DNA of 64,000 nt from CAXXFQ01 sp963674475 (GTDB lineage Bacteria; Planctomycetota; Planctomycetia; Pirellulales; Thermoguttaceae): positions 372,001 through 436,000 of the forward strand of contig CAXXFQ010000019.1 of NCBI GenBank assembly GCA_963674475.2, read 5' to 3'. Shown here one piece after another: positions 51,427 to 59,901 of the stretch. Position 1 is the stretch's first letter, and every line of letters begins with the position of its first letter. The translations under genes and the position numbers were made by a program. The notes under the pieces were generated by a model. That model saw nothing but the letters and a program-made list of their open reading frames with translations. It had not been told where the DNA came from and ran no database searches.

Positions 51427-51813
51427 AAAAAAAGAAAACACAAAGAGAGGGATTGCGAAGCAATCCCGGCGGCCAGGGGCCGCGGCCGGACCGGCGTTAC
51501 CACGCCACTGCGCGAACCCGCTCCCGTTGGTCGCTGGCATCGATACTAGCGACCAACGGGAGCGGGCAAGTGCTAACGGTGCGGTAGCACCAAGAAAAAA
51601 GTTTTTGAGGGGAGAGTTTGAGAGGGGGCAATTTTCAAAATGTCCCCTTTCATAAAAATAAAAACAGGCGCAGGCGAAGCCGAAGCTCCATTATATTTTC
51701 CTCCGACACCATTTTTGTCGACGCTAAACCTTCGACCTCAGCCCCGACCCCCATTCAAAAACACCCCCTCTTCGAAGACACCCAACCGCACCGAGCCATC
51801 AAGCGAGAAGATC
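51427..51813. repeat. composite 3'-flanking repeat region between hpnH and the FmdB-like gene
   Basis: It begins with the A/G-rich run and hairpin GGGATTGC-GAA-GCAATCCC (51449-51467) shared with the 3' flanks of nuoN and the alcohol dehydrogenase. A block starting GGCCAGGGGCCGCGG (about 51471-51540) matches 63796-63862. A 19-bp perfect inverted repeat (51517-51535 with 51548-51566) follows, then hairpin GGTGCGGTAGCACC (51578-51591). The last part (51600-51665) matches the inverted counterpart of 37490-37560. The frame 51640-51813 is open into the FmdB-like gene but low in protein character. Confidence 0.85.
51517..51566. repeat. 19-bp perfect inverted repeat
   Basis: CCCGCTCCCGTTGGTCGCT (51517-51535) and its exact complement (51548-51566) flank a 12-base loop. 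A diverged relative of the left arm occurs after purL (63840-63862). Confidence 0.9.
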
Positions 51814-52092
51814 ATGCCGTTGTACGAATACGAATCCGAAGGCAAAGGTTGTCCGTTTTGCAAGGATCGTTTCGAAGTACTCCAATCGATCAACGCCGCG
51901 TCGCTGAGTGAATGTCCGGAATGTGGCGCGCCGTGTCATCGGGTACTTTCCTCTTTTTCGATGGCCAAAAGCACGGGCGACATTTTGAGCAAGAAGAATC
52001 TCGAGGCGAAAGGGTTCACGCAGTACAAAAAAGCCGGCGATGGCCGTTATGAAAAAACGCTTGGCAAGGGGCCGAACGTGATCAAGCGGTAG
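51814..52092 (+). CDS. FmdB-family zinc ribbon protein
   Basis: A 92-residue protein with the FmdB/CxxC-CxxC ribbon: MPLYEYESEGKGCPFCKDRF and LSECPECGAPCHRVLSSFS. C13/C16 and C34/C37 are probable zinc ligands; the first pair sits further into the protein than in many FmdB proteins. Known family members are small regulators or ribosome-associated proteins of unclear role. The start at 51814 fits the ribbon; the frame is open upstream to 51640, but that part is repeat-derived. The tail (ILSKKNLEAKGFTQYKKAGDGRYEKTLGKGP) is typical. Confidence 0.88.
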   Translation: MPLYEYESEGKGCPFCKDRFEVLQSINAASLSECPECGAPCHRVLSSFSMAKSTGDILSKKNLEAKGFTQYKKAGDGRYEKTLGKGPNVIKR

Positions 52093-52137
52093 ATAGGTAA
52101 TCGCCAAACAAAAGCTAACTGTGTTTAAAGAAACAAG

Positions 52138-52172
52138 GCATTCCCTTCGATGGAAAGGAATGCCTTTGTTTT
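52138..52172. terminator. bidirectional hairpin between the FmdB-like gene and the oxidoreductase
   Basis: AAGGCATTCC (about 52136-52145) and GGAATGCCTT (about 52160-52169) are complementary, with TTGTTTTTTAT after on the plus strand and an A-rich flank before. It lies between the two convergent genes and can serve both. Confidence 0.75.
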
Positions 52173-52224
52173 TTATGACTTTCGGCATTTCATGTGACCG
52201 AAAAAAGGTCGCCTTGGTGTCTGC

Positions 52225-53532
52225 TTAGGCGAACTTCGTGACGCCGGGGATCGCCAGCGGGTACTTGCCGTCGGGGCCGGGCATGGCGGGCGGGTCGACT
52301 TCGAACGAGTATTTGCTCGGGGCAAACGACTGTTGCGAATTGATGGCGTCTTCCCACGTGATCTTCTTACCGGTCGTCGCGACCATGCGGCCGATGACGC
52401 CCAACATCGTGCTGGTGAGCATTCGGTCGCCGTCGTTGATGTAGCCGCCGGATTTGATCGCGTCGAACAGGGCCTTGTGTTCGAGGTCGTACATGTTGCC
52501 GCTTGGGCCACGGTACTTCCACTTTTCCTCGCCGTTGACGATGCTTTTGAGGATGTTGGCCGTTCCCTTGGTGCCGGTGAAGCGGTCCGACACGTCGTTG
52601 TAGCAACCGGGTTGCTGACGGCAGAAGGCGTTCACCCGGACCCCGTCGCCATAGTCGTAAACGACGGCGAAGTGGTCGTAGATGTCGCCCTTCTTTTCGA
52701 GCATACGACCGCCCATGCCCCAGGCCGATTTCGGCGGCTTGTCGCCCATCGCCCAGGAGGCCTTGTCGAGACTGTGGATGTGTTGCTCGACGTTATGGTC
52801 GCCGGAGAGCCAGGTGTAGAAGTACCAGTTGCGAAGCTGGTATTCCATCTCGCTCATTTCCGGCTTGCGATCCATCGTTCGACCGACGTTGCCGACGATG
52901 TAGGTTTCTTCGATGTTCTGGATTTTGCCGATCTTTCCATCAAGGACCTGTTGCATGGTCGCCTTGACGGCCGGGTGGTATCGCCAGCAGAATCCGGCCA
53001 CCAGGTTGAGCTTCTTTTCCTTGGACTTCTTGACCGCAGCCATGGCTTTCCGCATGCCGGGGCCATCGATCGCCATCGGCTTTTCGCAGAAGATATGTTT
53101 GCCCGCATTGACGGCCGCTTCGAGGTGAATCGGACGGAAGTGGGGAAGTGCGACGAGCAGAACGACGTCGACATCCGTGGCGAGCAACTGTTTGTAGGCG
53201 TCAAAGCCGGTGAACTGGTGATCCGCCTCGACGGCCACTTGTTCCGGCTTTTGCTGCTTGAGTTGCTTGAGGCTGTTTTGTAAGGCGTCATCGAACATGT
53301 CGGCCATGGCGACCAGCTTGACGTTCGGGTCGGCGTTCATCGCGTTGACTGCCGCTCCGGTTCCACGACCGCCGCAACCGATCAGGCCGATTTTGATTTC
53401 GCCACTTCCTTCGGCGTGGGCCATCCGGGTGAACGAGCCGCCGGCAAGAGCCGCCCCTGCCGCCAGACCGGTCCCTTTGAGGAACGATCGGCGCGAGGTG
53501 GTTAGCGAGTTAAGCTTGGATTCTGATGCCAT
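52225..53532 (-). CDS. Tat-exported Gfo/Idh/MocA-family oxidoreductase
   Basis: A 435-residue protein with a twin-arginine signal (TTSRRSFLKGTGLAAGAALA). The Rossmann domain begins IKIGLIGCGGRGTGAAV and continues KLVAMADMFDD, HFRPIHLEAAVNAGKHIFCEKPMAID with the EKP motif of the family, and WRYHPAVKATMQQV. The C-terminal half has DHNVEQHIHSLDKASWAMGDKPP and the beta-sheet domain. Known members are NAD(P)-dependent sugar or inositol dehydrogenases; planctomycetes have dozens of Tat-exported ones whose substrates are unknown. A short terminator-like A+T stretch follows on the minus strand near 52130-52200 (GGAATGCC/GGCATTCC). Confidence 0.92.
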   Translation of the reverse strand: MASESKLNSLTTSRRSFLKGTGLAAGAALAGGSFTRMAHAEGSGEIKIGLIGCGGRGTGAAVNAMNADPNVKLVAMADMFDDALQNSLKQLKQQKPEQVAVEADHQFTGFDAYKQLLATDVDVVLLVALPHFRPIHLEAAVNAGKHIFCEKPMAIDGPGMRKAMAAVKKSKEKKLNLVAGFCWRYHPAVKATMQQVLDGKIGKIQNIEETYIVGNVGRTMDRKPEMSEMEYQLRNWYFYTWLSGDHNVEQHIHSLDKASWAMGDKPPKSAWGMGGRMLEKKGDIYDHFAVVYDYGDGVRVNAFCRQQPGCYNDVSDRFTGTKGTANILKSIVNGEEKWKYRGPSGNMYDLEHKALFDAIKSGGYINDGDRMLTSTMLGVIGRMVATTGKKITWEDAINSQQSFAPSKYSFEVDPPAMPGPDGKYPLAIPGVTKFA

Positions 53533-54277
53533 CGAAGTTCTCCTTCATGGAATGCAAAAGGGTAAAGGAATGTCTTGTGAGTGGACCGTTGTTTCCGTGA
53601 GTCAAAATTGCCCAAAGCGTAACGCCGATGTCGGCTGAGAAAGAAGAGCGCCGAAACGCCCGGTCTTGAACGCCCGTTCTTGGGTGGGAATTTTGCGTTG
53701 CTTGCAGGAAGGCCGGTCATGAAAAAAGGGGTGGTTTTAAGGCCGATCGCCGAGAGATCCATGAAAATCCGCTCGAAAGCGAAATGGCTCAATGGGGGCG
53801 AGCGGCCAACAATCTATCATATATTCTCAGTATAATTAGCCCAAGCCGAAAAAACAACCATTGGAAAGGGGCTATCGGGAAAGCTTGTTTTCTGAGGGTC
53901 CAAGTCGCAAAAATCAGCAATCAGTGGTCCCAAGCGGTATTTCTGGGATAAAGGGGAGAGTTGATGGGCTGGTAAGGCAGGGGGAGACAGGCAGGCAATA
54001 GAGGGAGGCAGACAGATACTATAGGGGGAGTCAGGCAGATACTAAAAGTACCTATCGGTTTTTTTGACGTGAATCAATTTGAAAAGTTTCCGCGTGTGGC
54101 TTGACGAATGAAATGGGGTGGGGCCCCCTGTTTGTGCTAGTGAGGGCCAAATTGACGATCTGTCTGGGGTTTGGTATCCTAAACGGCTTGTCCTTGAGGC
54201 GTATCTGAAGATGGCTACTGGGGGGGTGTACCGTCCCCCCTGTTTCGCACCCATATAAAAAAGGATTTGAGGAGATC
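53533..54277. other. noncoding spacer between divergent oxidoreductase and dehydrogenase genes
   Basis: About 745 bp. It holds three near-copies of a 20-24-bp unit at 53981-54047 and GAGGAG at 54270 as the ribosome site of the next gene. The minus-strand frames 54042-54279 and 53502-53792 are not protein-like. The promoters of both flanking genes must be here, but none is clear. Confidence 0.5.
53981..54047. repeat. three-copy imperfect tandem repeat
   Basis: Units of 20, 23 and 24 bp share GGGGAGnCAGGCAGnnAnTA in the three successive copies. The array is upstream of the dehydrogenase gene by about 230 bp. Function is unknown. Confidence 0.65.
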
Positions 54278-55375
54278 ATGGCTCACGAAGTTACTCTGAT
54301 TACCGGCGATGGCGTTGGTCCCGAACTGGCCGAAGCGGCGCGACGTTGTGTCGAGGCGACCGGCGTGGAAATCAACTGGGATGTCCAAGAGGCGGGCATC
54401 GACGTGATGGAGCGGACCGGGACGCCGTTGCCCGACTCGGTCATGGAAAGCATCAAGCGGACCCGATGCGCCTTGAAGGCCCCGATCACGACCCCCGTCG
54501 GAACCGGTTTTCGAAGTATCAACGTCCACCTGCGACAAGAGTTGGGCCTGTTCGCCTGCATCCGACCGTGCAAGTATTACCCCGGCGTCCGGAGCTTCTT
54601 TAGCGAGATCCCGGTCGACCTGGTCATCGTTCGAGAAAATACCGAAGACCTTTACGCGGGGATCGAGTTCGAAAAGGGCCAACCGGCCACCGGCGAGTTG
54701 TTCGACTATATCAATCAAGTGTCGACCGGTAGCAAAATTCGTTCCGGCCGTGAGGAAACGGGCATCTCGATCAAGCCGATCAGCGTTTCCGGGAGCGAAC
54801 GGATTATCCGCTGTGCGTTCGAATACGCCCGCGAAAACAACCGCAAAAAGGTCTCGGCGGTCCACAAAGCCAATATCATGAAGTACACCGACGGGCTGTA
54901 TCTGGCGATCGCGCGCGACGTGGCCAAAGATTACCCCGATATCGAGTTCGAAGACCGAATTGTCGACAATATGTGCATGCAATTGGCCCAGAAGCCCGAA
55001 CTTTACGACGTCATCGTCTTACCGAACCTCTACGGCGATATTCTTAGTGATTTGGCGGCCGGTCTGGTTGGCGGGCTAGGTGTCGCGCCGGGGCTGAACG
55101 TCGGTCCCGACGGGGCCGTCTTCGAGGCGACCCACGGCAGCGCCCCGAAATACAAGGGACAAAACAAGGTCAACCCGACCGCGTTGATCCTCTCCGGGAT
55201 GCTGATGCTTCGGCATTTGAAGGAGTTTGAAGCGGCCGATCGACTTGAGAAGGCCGTTGCCGCCGTCATCGCCGAGGGCAAGGACGTCACCTACGATATG
55301 AAGCCCAACCGGGACGATCCGACCGCCGTGGGGACCCAAGAGATGGCCGACGCGATCTGTGCAAAGATGAATTAA
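54278..55375 (+). CDS. NAD-dependent isocitrate/isopropylmalate-type dehydrogenase
   Basis: A 365-residue beta-decarboxylating dehydrogenase. It has the start VTLITGDGVGPE, the substrate-binding VRENTEDLYAGIE (typical of NAD-isocitrate dehydrogenase), KANIMKYTDGL, NLYGDILSDLAAGLVGGLG (metal-binding aspartates) and the NAD site FEATHGSAPKYKGQNKVNPTA. The NTEDLY pattern and lack of a leu cluster make isocitrate dehydrogenase (TCA cycle) the better reading. Homoisocitrate or 3-isopropylmalate activity cannot be excluded. GAGGAG precedes the ATG. A strong terminator follows at 55439. Confidence 0.9.
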   Translation: MAHEVTLITGDGVGPELAEAARRCVEATGVEINWDVQEAGIDVMERTGTPLPDSVMESIKRTRCALKAPITTPVGTGFRSINVHLRQELGLFACIRPCKYYPGVRSFFSEIPVDLVIVRENTEDLYAGIEFEKGQPATGELFDYINQVSTGSKIRSGREETGISIKPISVSGSERIIRCAFEYARENNRKKVSAVHKANIMKYTDGLYLAIARDVAKDYPDIEFEDRIVDNMCMQLAQKPELYDVIVLPNLYGDILSDLAAGLVGGLGVAPGLNVGPDGAVFEATHGSAPKYKGQNKVNPTALILSGMLMLRHLKEFEAADRLEKAVAAVIAEGKDVTYDMKPNRDDPTAVGTQEMADAICAKMN

Positions 55376-55438
55376 TTTTCCTTGGTGCTTCCGCATCGAG
55401 AAGAAACACGCCTCCATGAGCCAAAGGTGAACTTTTTT

Positions 55439-55478
55439 AGAAGAGCGATGGCCGAAAAGTGGATCGCTCTTCTTTTTT
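55439..55478 (+). terminator. rho-independent terminator after the dehydrogenase
   Basis: An 11-bp stem, AGAAGAGCGAT (55439-55449) with ATCGCTCTTCT (55463-55473), runs into six T residues. Just upstream, GGTGCTTCCGC (55384-55394) is the reverse complement of the hairpin core of the 72-bp repeat. Confidence 0.8.
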
Positions 55479-55583
55479 GGTTTTTCCCTTTTTCTCTTGA
55501 TCGAGAGCGCTTTTCCTTTCTGAAATTCCGATTACAATGAAATGATTCTGCTTTTTCCCCGTTTTTTCTTCAAGGAATAACCG

Positions 55584-57263
55584 ATGAGCGGCGAAAATTT
55601 TTCGAACTCGCAGCACCCTGAAACTTCCCAGACGCCTGAGAGCCAGACGCCCGAGAACCAGACGCCTGAAAACCAGGCGCCCGAAAACCCGTCCGCCCCA
55701 AGCCCTGCGGCGCAGACGGAGGTGACCCCGACCGATTCGCCGAGCGAAGATTCTGGCAAGTCGCGGCGGATTCTGATCGGTTCGCAGCGCGACCCGGGCG
55801 TCCCGATGCCCCGAGCCAAAAAGGATTGGACCGTTCCCGAAGAAAAAAAGGAAGAGGCTTCGGCCCCGTCCGAGGAGTCCGAGCCAAAAGATTCGGCCCC
55901 CGCACCGGAAGGAAAACCGGTCGAGGAAGTGGCCGAGGAAGCGAAGGTCGATTTGAATCCCGCGGCGCTCGAAAAGGCGCTTGAAAGGGATAAATCGAAG
56001 GGCGACGCCCCTTTGAAGCATTTTCCGCCCCCTTCGATTCGAGGCAAACTTTCGCCCGAACTGGAGGCCGAGTTGGAGGAGATGCTTTCGGGCGAGGCGA
56101 TCGAGAGCCTGATGGACGTCGACGAGTCGATCACCAAGCAGGAAATGCTCGAACGCGAGGCTAAATGCAAAGCGACGGTTGTCGCGATTCAAGAAGAAGA
56201 TATTTTTGTCGAACTGGGCGGTCGCGAGCAAGGGGTCGTTGCGAAAAAGAGCTTCGACGAAGTTCCTGAAATCGGTCAAAAGATCGACGTTATCGTCAAC
56301 CGGTTCAATCAGGAAGACGGGATCTACGACCTGACCCTGCCCGGCATGGCGGCCGACGTGGGCGACTGGTCCGATCTTGAGGAAGGGATGACCGTCGAAG
56401 CGCGGGTCACCGGCCATAACACGGGCGGGCTGGAATGCGAAGTCAACCATATCCGCGGCTTTATCCCGATCAGCCAGATTTCGGACTACCGGGTCGAAAA
56501 TATCGAACCGTTTGTCGGCGAGAAATTCGTTTGTCTCGTGACCGAGGCGAATCCGTCACGCGGCAACTTGGTGCTCAGCCGTCGGGCGATCATCGAACGC
56601 GAAAAGGAAGCGGCTGGCAAGGAACTGTTGGCCTCATTGGAAACGGGGCAGATCCACGAAGGGGTTGTCCGGAAGTTGATGGATTTTGGCGCGTTTGTCG
56701 ACCTTGGCGGCGTCGACGGGTTGTTGCACATCAGCGAACTTGGCTGGGGCCGGGTCAACCATCCTAGCGAGGTCGTTTCCGAGGGCCAGACGGTCAAGGT
56801 TATGATCAAGTCGATCGATCTTGAAACGAAACGGATCGGTCTGAGCTACCGAGAGACGCTCGAAAACCCGTGGGACAGCATCCAAAATAAGTATCCCACC
56901 GGCGAGGTTGTCAAAGGGACGGTCGTCAAGCTGATGGAGTTTGGCGCGTTTGTCGAACTCGAGCCGGGTGTCGAAGGATTGATCCATATTTCCGAGTTGG
57001 ATCACAAGCGGGTCTTTCGCGTCAGCGACGTCGTCAAGGAAGGGGAAGAGGTCGAGGTGATGGTCAAGTCGGTCGACCCCGACGCGCGCCGCATCGGCCT
57101 CTCGATGAAGGACACGTTGCCCGTTCCGACGAAGGAGAAGAAGGAAGACGAACTGCCGGACGACGAACCGATCAAGCCGATCGAAAAGGTCGACCCGAAG
57201 ACGCTCAAAGGGGGCATCGGTGGTCGAGAGTCCGAAGGGGGCAAGTTTGGTCTGAAGTGGTAA
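55584..57263 (+). CDS. four-S1-domain RNA-binding protein (ribosomal protein S1-like)
   Basis: A 559-residue protein. Its first 150 residues are disordered, with TPE(N/S)Q repeats (PESQTPENQTPENQAPENPS) and a charged stretch. Then come four S1 OB domains: about 193-258 (KCKATVVAIQEEDIFVELGGREQG), 270-345 (VEARVTGHNTGGLECEVNHIRGFIPISQI), 352-430 (EGVVRKLMDFGAFVDLGGVDGLLHISELGWG) and 437-512 (VVKGTVVKLMEFGAFVELEPGVEGLIHISEL). E. coli S1 has six domains; four-domain forms are common in other bacteria and may act in initiation on weak ribosome sites. That fits the poor Shine-Dalgarno sites here. The symbol rpsA is not given because the N-terminal part is unusual. Confidence 0.9.
   Translation: MSGENFSNSQHPETSQTPESQTPENQTPENQAPENPSAPSPAAQTEVTPTDSPSEDSGKSRRILIGSQRDPGVPMPRAKKDWTVPEEKKEEASAPSEESEPKDSAPAPEGKPVEEVAEEAKVDLNPAALEKALERDKSKGDAPLKHFPPPSIRGKLSPELEAELEEMLSGEAIESLMDVDESITKQEMLEREAKCKATVVAIQEEDIFVELGGREQGVVAKKSFDEVPEIGQKIDVIVNRFNQEDGIYDLTLPGMAADVGDWSDLEEGMTVEARVTGHNTGGLECEVNHIRGFIPISQISDYRVENIEPFVGEKFVCLVTEANPSRGNLVLSRRAIIEREKEAAGKELLASLETGQIHEGVVRKLMDFGAFVDLGGVDGLLHISELGWGRVNHPSEVVSEGQTVKVMIKSIDLETKRIGLSYRETLENPWDSIQNKYPTGEVVKGTVVKLMEFGAFVELEPGVEGLIHISELDHKRVFRVSDVVKEGEEVEVMVKSVDPDARRIGLSMKDTLPVPTKEKKEDELPDDEPIKPIEKVDPKTLKGGIGGRESEGGKFGLKW
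55617..55690. repeat. in-frame short repeat encoding the TPEN units
   Basis: An 18-bp unit (CAGACGCCTGAGAGC and variants) recurs four times, encoding QTPES/N units at the N-terminus of the S1-domain protein. Confidence 0.8.
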
Positions 57264-57308
57264 CGGTGGCGGGCTTTACTATCCCCTTCTTTTTGTTTTT
57301 TCATTTTG

Positions 57309-57995
57309 ATGCGTGTCAACGAACTTTATAGCACCGTGCAAGGGGAAGGCCGATTGACCGGGACGCCGAGTGTCCTGGTTCGTCTCAGCGGCTGTCCGCT
57401 GCGCTGCGGCTATTGCGATACGTCCCACGCCTCGTGGGACGCCGAAGGAGAAGACCGCTCGACCGAATCGATTGTCGAACAAGTCGAGCGGTTTCCGATC
57501 CGTCACGTCGTCCTCACTGGCGGCGAGCCGATGCTCTATGATGACCTGCCCGAGTTGACCGACGCGCTTGCCGAGCGTGGGTATCACATCACGATCGAGA
57601 CGTCCGGTGTCTTGTTTCAGCCGGTTCGCTGTGATTTGATGTCGATCAGCCCGAAGTTGTCCAACTCCCGCCCCACCGGTTTGCAACCGCCGCACTGGCT
57701 TGCGCGGCACGAATCACGACGGCACCGCCCCGAGGTGATCCGGCAGTTGATCGCGGAGTACGACTACCAGCTGAAATTCGTTATTGGCAACGAGGCCGAT
57801 TGCCACGAGGTCGAGGCCTATCTGGACGAGCTGGACTTGTGTGAGTCGGACCGGGTATGGATGATGCCCGAAGGGACCGAGCTGGAGACACTGGCCGACC
57901 GGGCCCGATGGCTCGTGCCGTACTGCGACACACGGTCGTTTCACTATTGCCCGAGAAAGCATATCGAGTGGTTTGGCCAGACACGCGGGACGTAA
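57309..57995 (+). CDS. queE: 7-carboxy-7-deazaguanine synthase
   Basis: QueE is a radical SAM enzyme that forms 7-carboxy-7-deazaguanine in queuosine synthesis. The 228-residue protein starts MRVNELYSTVQGEGRLTGTP. It has the cluster motif CPLRCGYC (C29, C33, C36), the TGGEPMLYDDL segment and a QLKFVIGNEADCHEVEAYL middle. It ends HYCPRKHIEWFGQTRGT. The frame extends three bases to a TTG, but ATG 57309 is preferred. No Shine-Dalgarno is obvious. It follows the S1 gene by 45 bp with no terminator between, so co-transcription is possible. Other que genes are not here. Confidence 0.93.
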   Translation: MRVNELYSTVQGEGRLTGTPSVLVRLSGCPLRCGYCDTSHASWDAEGEDRSTESIVEQVERFPIRHVVLTGGEPMLYDDLPELTDALAERGYHITIETSGVLFQPVRCDLMSISPKLSNSRPTGLQPPHWLARHESRRHRPEVIRQLIAEYDYQLKFVIGNEADCHEVEAYLDELDLCESDRVWMMPEGTELETLADRARWLVPYCDTRSFHYCPRKHIEWFGQTRGT

Positions 57996-58049
57996 AACGT
58001 TTTTTCCCCATGGTGTACGCCCGCATTTTTACGCTCGATGAAAGTAGAT

Positions 58050-58445
58050 CTACTGGTTTCCCTTCCGCATGAGTTTTCGAAACAGCTTGCCGGTTACCGT
58101 GCCGAAAAACGAACCGACAAGTCCAAAAAGGGAAAATAGGGGTAAGGCTATAAATAGGCCCAGCAGCATTAGTGGGTCGCCACCTTCAGGGCTTGTAGCT
58201 ACACACCAAGTAAAGCCAATGATCTGGCCGAGCAAAATGCCCAGCCCCCAAAGCCAGAAGCGTCGCGGCACGGACAGGCCGATTGCTAGACCACCAAAAA
58301 ACAAGAGCCCTTGGTAGGTCCGTCCTGGAGAATCCCAGGGCTCTTGGTGGCCCGTGACCAACGGCGATGCAATCCAAAGGAATGCTCCGAAGAAAAGAGA
58401 GCATCCGAATGCAACCCACTCCTTGTTCTTGGGGGTAAGGCTCAT
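58050..58445 (-). CDS. small hypothetical membrane protein
   Basis: A 131-residue protein with four hydrophobic segments: WVAFGCSLFFGAFLWIASPL, YQGLLFFGGLAIGLSVP, FWLWGLGILLGQIIGFTWCV and PLMLLGLFIALPLFSLFGLVG. The C-terminus is basic (KLFRKLMRKGNQ), predicting a cytoplasmic end. No family is recognized. It lies convergent with queE, with 55 bp between, and upstream of the ThuA-like gene in the opposite sense of transcription order; both are minus strand but are separated by 58 bp. Composition is consistent with a real gene. Confidence 0.7.
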   Translation of the reverse strand: MSLTPKNKEWVAFGCSLFFGAFLWIASPLVTGHQEPWDSPGRTYQGLLFFGGLAIGLSVPRRFWLWGLGILLGQIIGFTWCVATSPEGGDPLMLLGLFIALPLFSLFGLVGSFFGTVTGKLFRKLMRKGNQ

Positions 58446-58503
58446 TTTTTTTCGCCGATTCGAGTTTGATTGTCTGGCGTTTTATCGTCTCTGGGGCTTT
58501 TGT

Positions 58504-59310
58504 CTACTTTTGGACGGGGACCGGTCGGTCCATGGCCCAGAAGATCCCGTTGATCAGAAGTTTTTCAAACGGGGCCTGATCGAAGTCGTCCGGATAGCCC
58601 AGTGAGGTATAAAAGACCCGGCTGCCGTGGTAGTCGCGGGTCCAGGCGATCGGTTCGACCTTGTCGTCGAACGAACCGGTCAAAAGGATGGTCGCGTTTG
58701 AGTCGAGCATCGGGGCGACCAGGTACGTGTTGCCGTTGCTGTGCCACTTCTGCGGCACGATTCCCTTGAGGATCGGGTTCTTGCTTTGCTCGGGGACGAT
58801 GGCGACGTTGGTCCCCTTGTCGGCCGGGCCGTAGCCGCGATTCTTGCAGCCGAGCACTTCGGGGACGAACTCCCACCATTTTTCGAATCCCTTGGCCACG
58901 TCGCCGTGTACCGAGAAGGCGTGGTTGGCCGTTCGGATGCCGACCAGCGGTTTGCCCGCCTTCAAATAGTCGCGGATCAGACCGAGTTGTTCGGTACTCA
59001 AGGCACGGCGGCGGAAGAAGATGACCAGCAGATCGGCGTCTTCGAGCGTTTCCAGCCCCGGGAAGCGAAACTCGCCGGGTTGTCCTTCTCCTTGGATGAC
59101 CTCGCATTGGCAGCCGTAGCGGTCGGCGAGCATTTTGGCGAAAACCGGGATCGTCCGGGTCGCTTCGTAGTTGTTGGGATCTTCACTGACGAGGAAGACG
59201 ATTTTCGGGGATGGCGTTTTGGGCGTTTCGGCGGCTTCGGTGGTTGGGATTGCCATGCCGAAAAAAAAGGCGAACAAGAGGAGCAGGCTGACGGCGTGGA
59301 GTTTTTTCAT
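58504..59310 (-). CDS. exported ThuA-like (trehalose utilization) domain protein
   Basis: A 268-residue exported protein with signal peptide MKKLHAVSLLLLFAFFFGMA ending near TEA. The ThuA/GATase1-like fold shows KIVFLVSEDPNNYEATRTIPVFAKML, ADLLVIFFRRRALSTEQLGLIRDYLKAGKPLVGIRTANHAF and NPILKGIVPQKWHSNGNTYLV. It ends with the typical VFYTSLGYPDDFDQAPFEKLLINGIFWAMDRPV. Such proteins are common in planctomycetes and have no established enzymatic role, although trehalose-related ThuA gives the family its name. ATG 59310 is chosen over the upstream in-frame ATG at 59388 because a signal peptide starts there. Confidence 0.88.
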   Translation of the reverse strand: MKKLHAVSLLLLFAFFFGMAIPTTEAAETPKTPSPKIVFLVSEDPNNYEATRTIPVFAKMLADRYGCQCEVIQGEGQPGEFRFPGLETLEDADLLVIFFRRRALSTEQLGLIRDYLKAGKPLVGIRTANHAFSVHGDVAKGFEKWWEFVPEVLGCKNRGYGPADKGTNVAIVPEQSKNPILKGIVPQKWHSNGNTYLVAPMLDSNATILLTGSFDDKVEPIAWTRDYHGSRVFYTSLGYPDDFDQAPFEKLLINGIFWAMDRPVPVQK

Positions 59311-59901
59311 GGCGGTTGGGGTTCCTGAACCAAAAAGTTTTAGCAATAGGGCGTGTGAAGTGACACACGGTTTGGGGATATTTATCATAACAAACCTTGG
59401 CGGTTTGGTTCAATCTACAAAAGCTTTTGAGTTTGGACGTTTTTCGTAAGAGATGGCGAATTTAGGGGGGTTATTCCATTTAAAAAACAGGTTCCGGATT
59501 GGCAAAATGTAATGGTGGGTTAAAAATAGTCGGTTCTTGAGAGGGGGAGCAGCTCAGGTTGCCGGGAGGGATTCTTGTCTAAACCTTCTGTTTTATGCGG
59601 GTTTTTCCGGAAAGCGTGACGATGAGAACGGGCATTGCGTGTGGAAAGAAGGTTGAAAGGCCTCTCGGTTCTTCTGCAAATGGGGGGGTGTTCGAGAATT
59701 CCGGTCCCCCCCGATTCACGTGGTACCCGTTTTGGGACTATAATAGCCCGTTTCACCCGGTTTGCCGCTTTTATTTAGTTTTGCCATCTGAGGCAGTTGA
59801 CTCGTCCTGAAGCAGCCCCGCGAAGATCGATGACAGACGAGGATCTGGAAAAGGTCTTATGATCTTGAAGAAAAAGGTCTCATGATCTGAAAAAGGGCTT
59901 C
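59311..59901. other. noncoding spacer before tyrA
   Basis: About 590 bp between divergent genes. The last 50 bp hold an imperfect repeat of AAGGTCTYATGATCT with two very short frames (see findings). Earlier frames (59520-59810) are not protein-like. No RNA gene is seen. Confidence 0.5.
59859..59901 (+). promoter_or_regulatory. chain of two mini-frames in the tyrA leader
   Basis: AAAAGGTCTTATG, AAAAAGGTCTCATG and AAAAAGGGCTTCGTG follow one another. The first ATG (59859) codes eight residues and ends in TGA 59883-59885. The second ATG (59882) overlaps that stop and codes only two residues. The third is the tyrA GTG (59902). Each start has its own AAGG. This could be a translational leader; equally it may be a decayed triplication. 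Confidence 0.4.
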
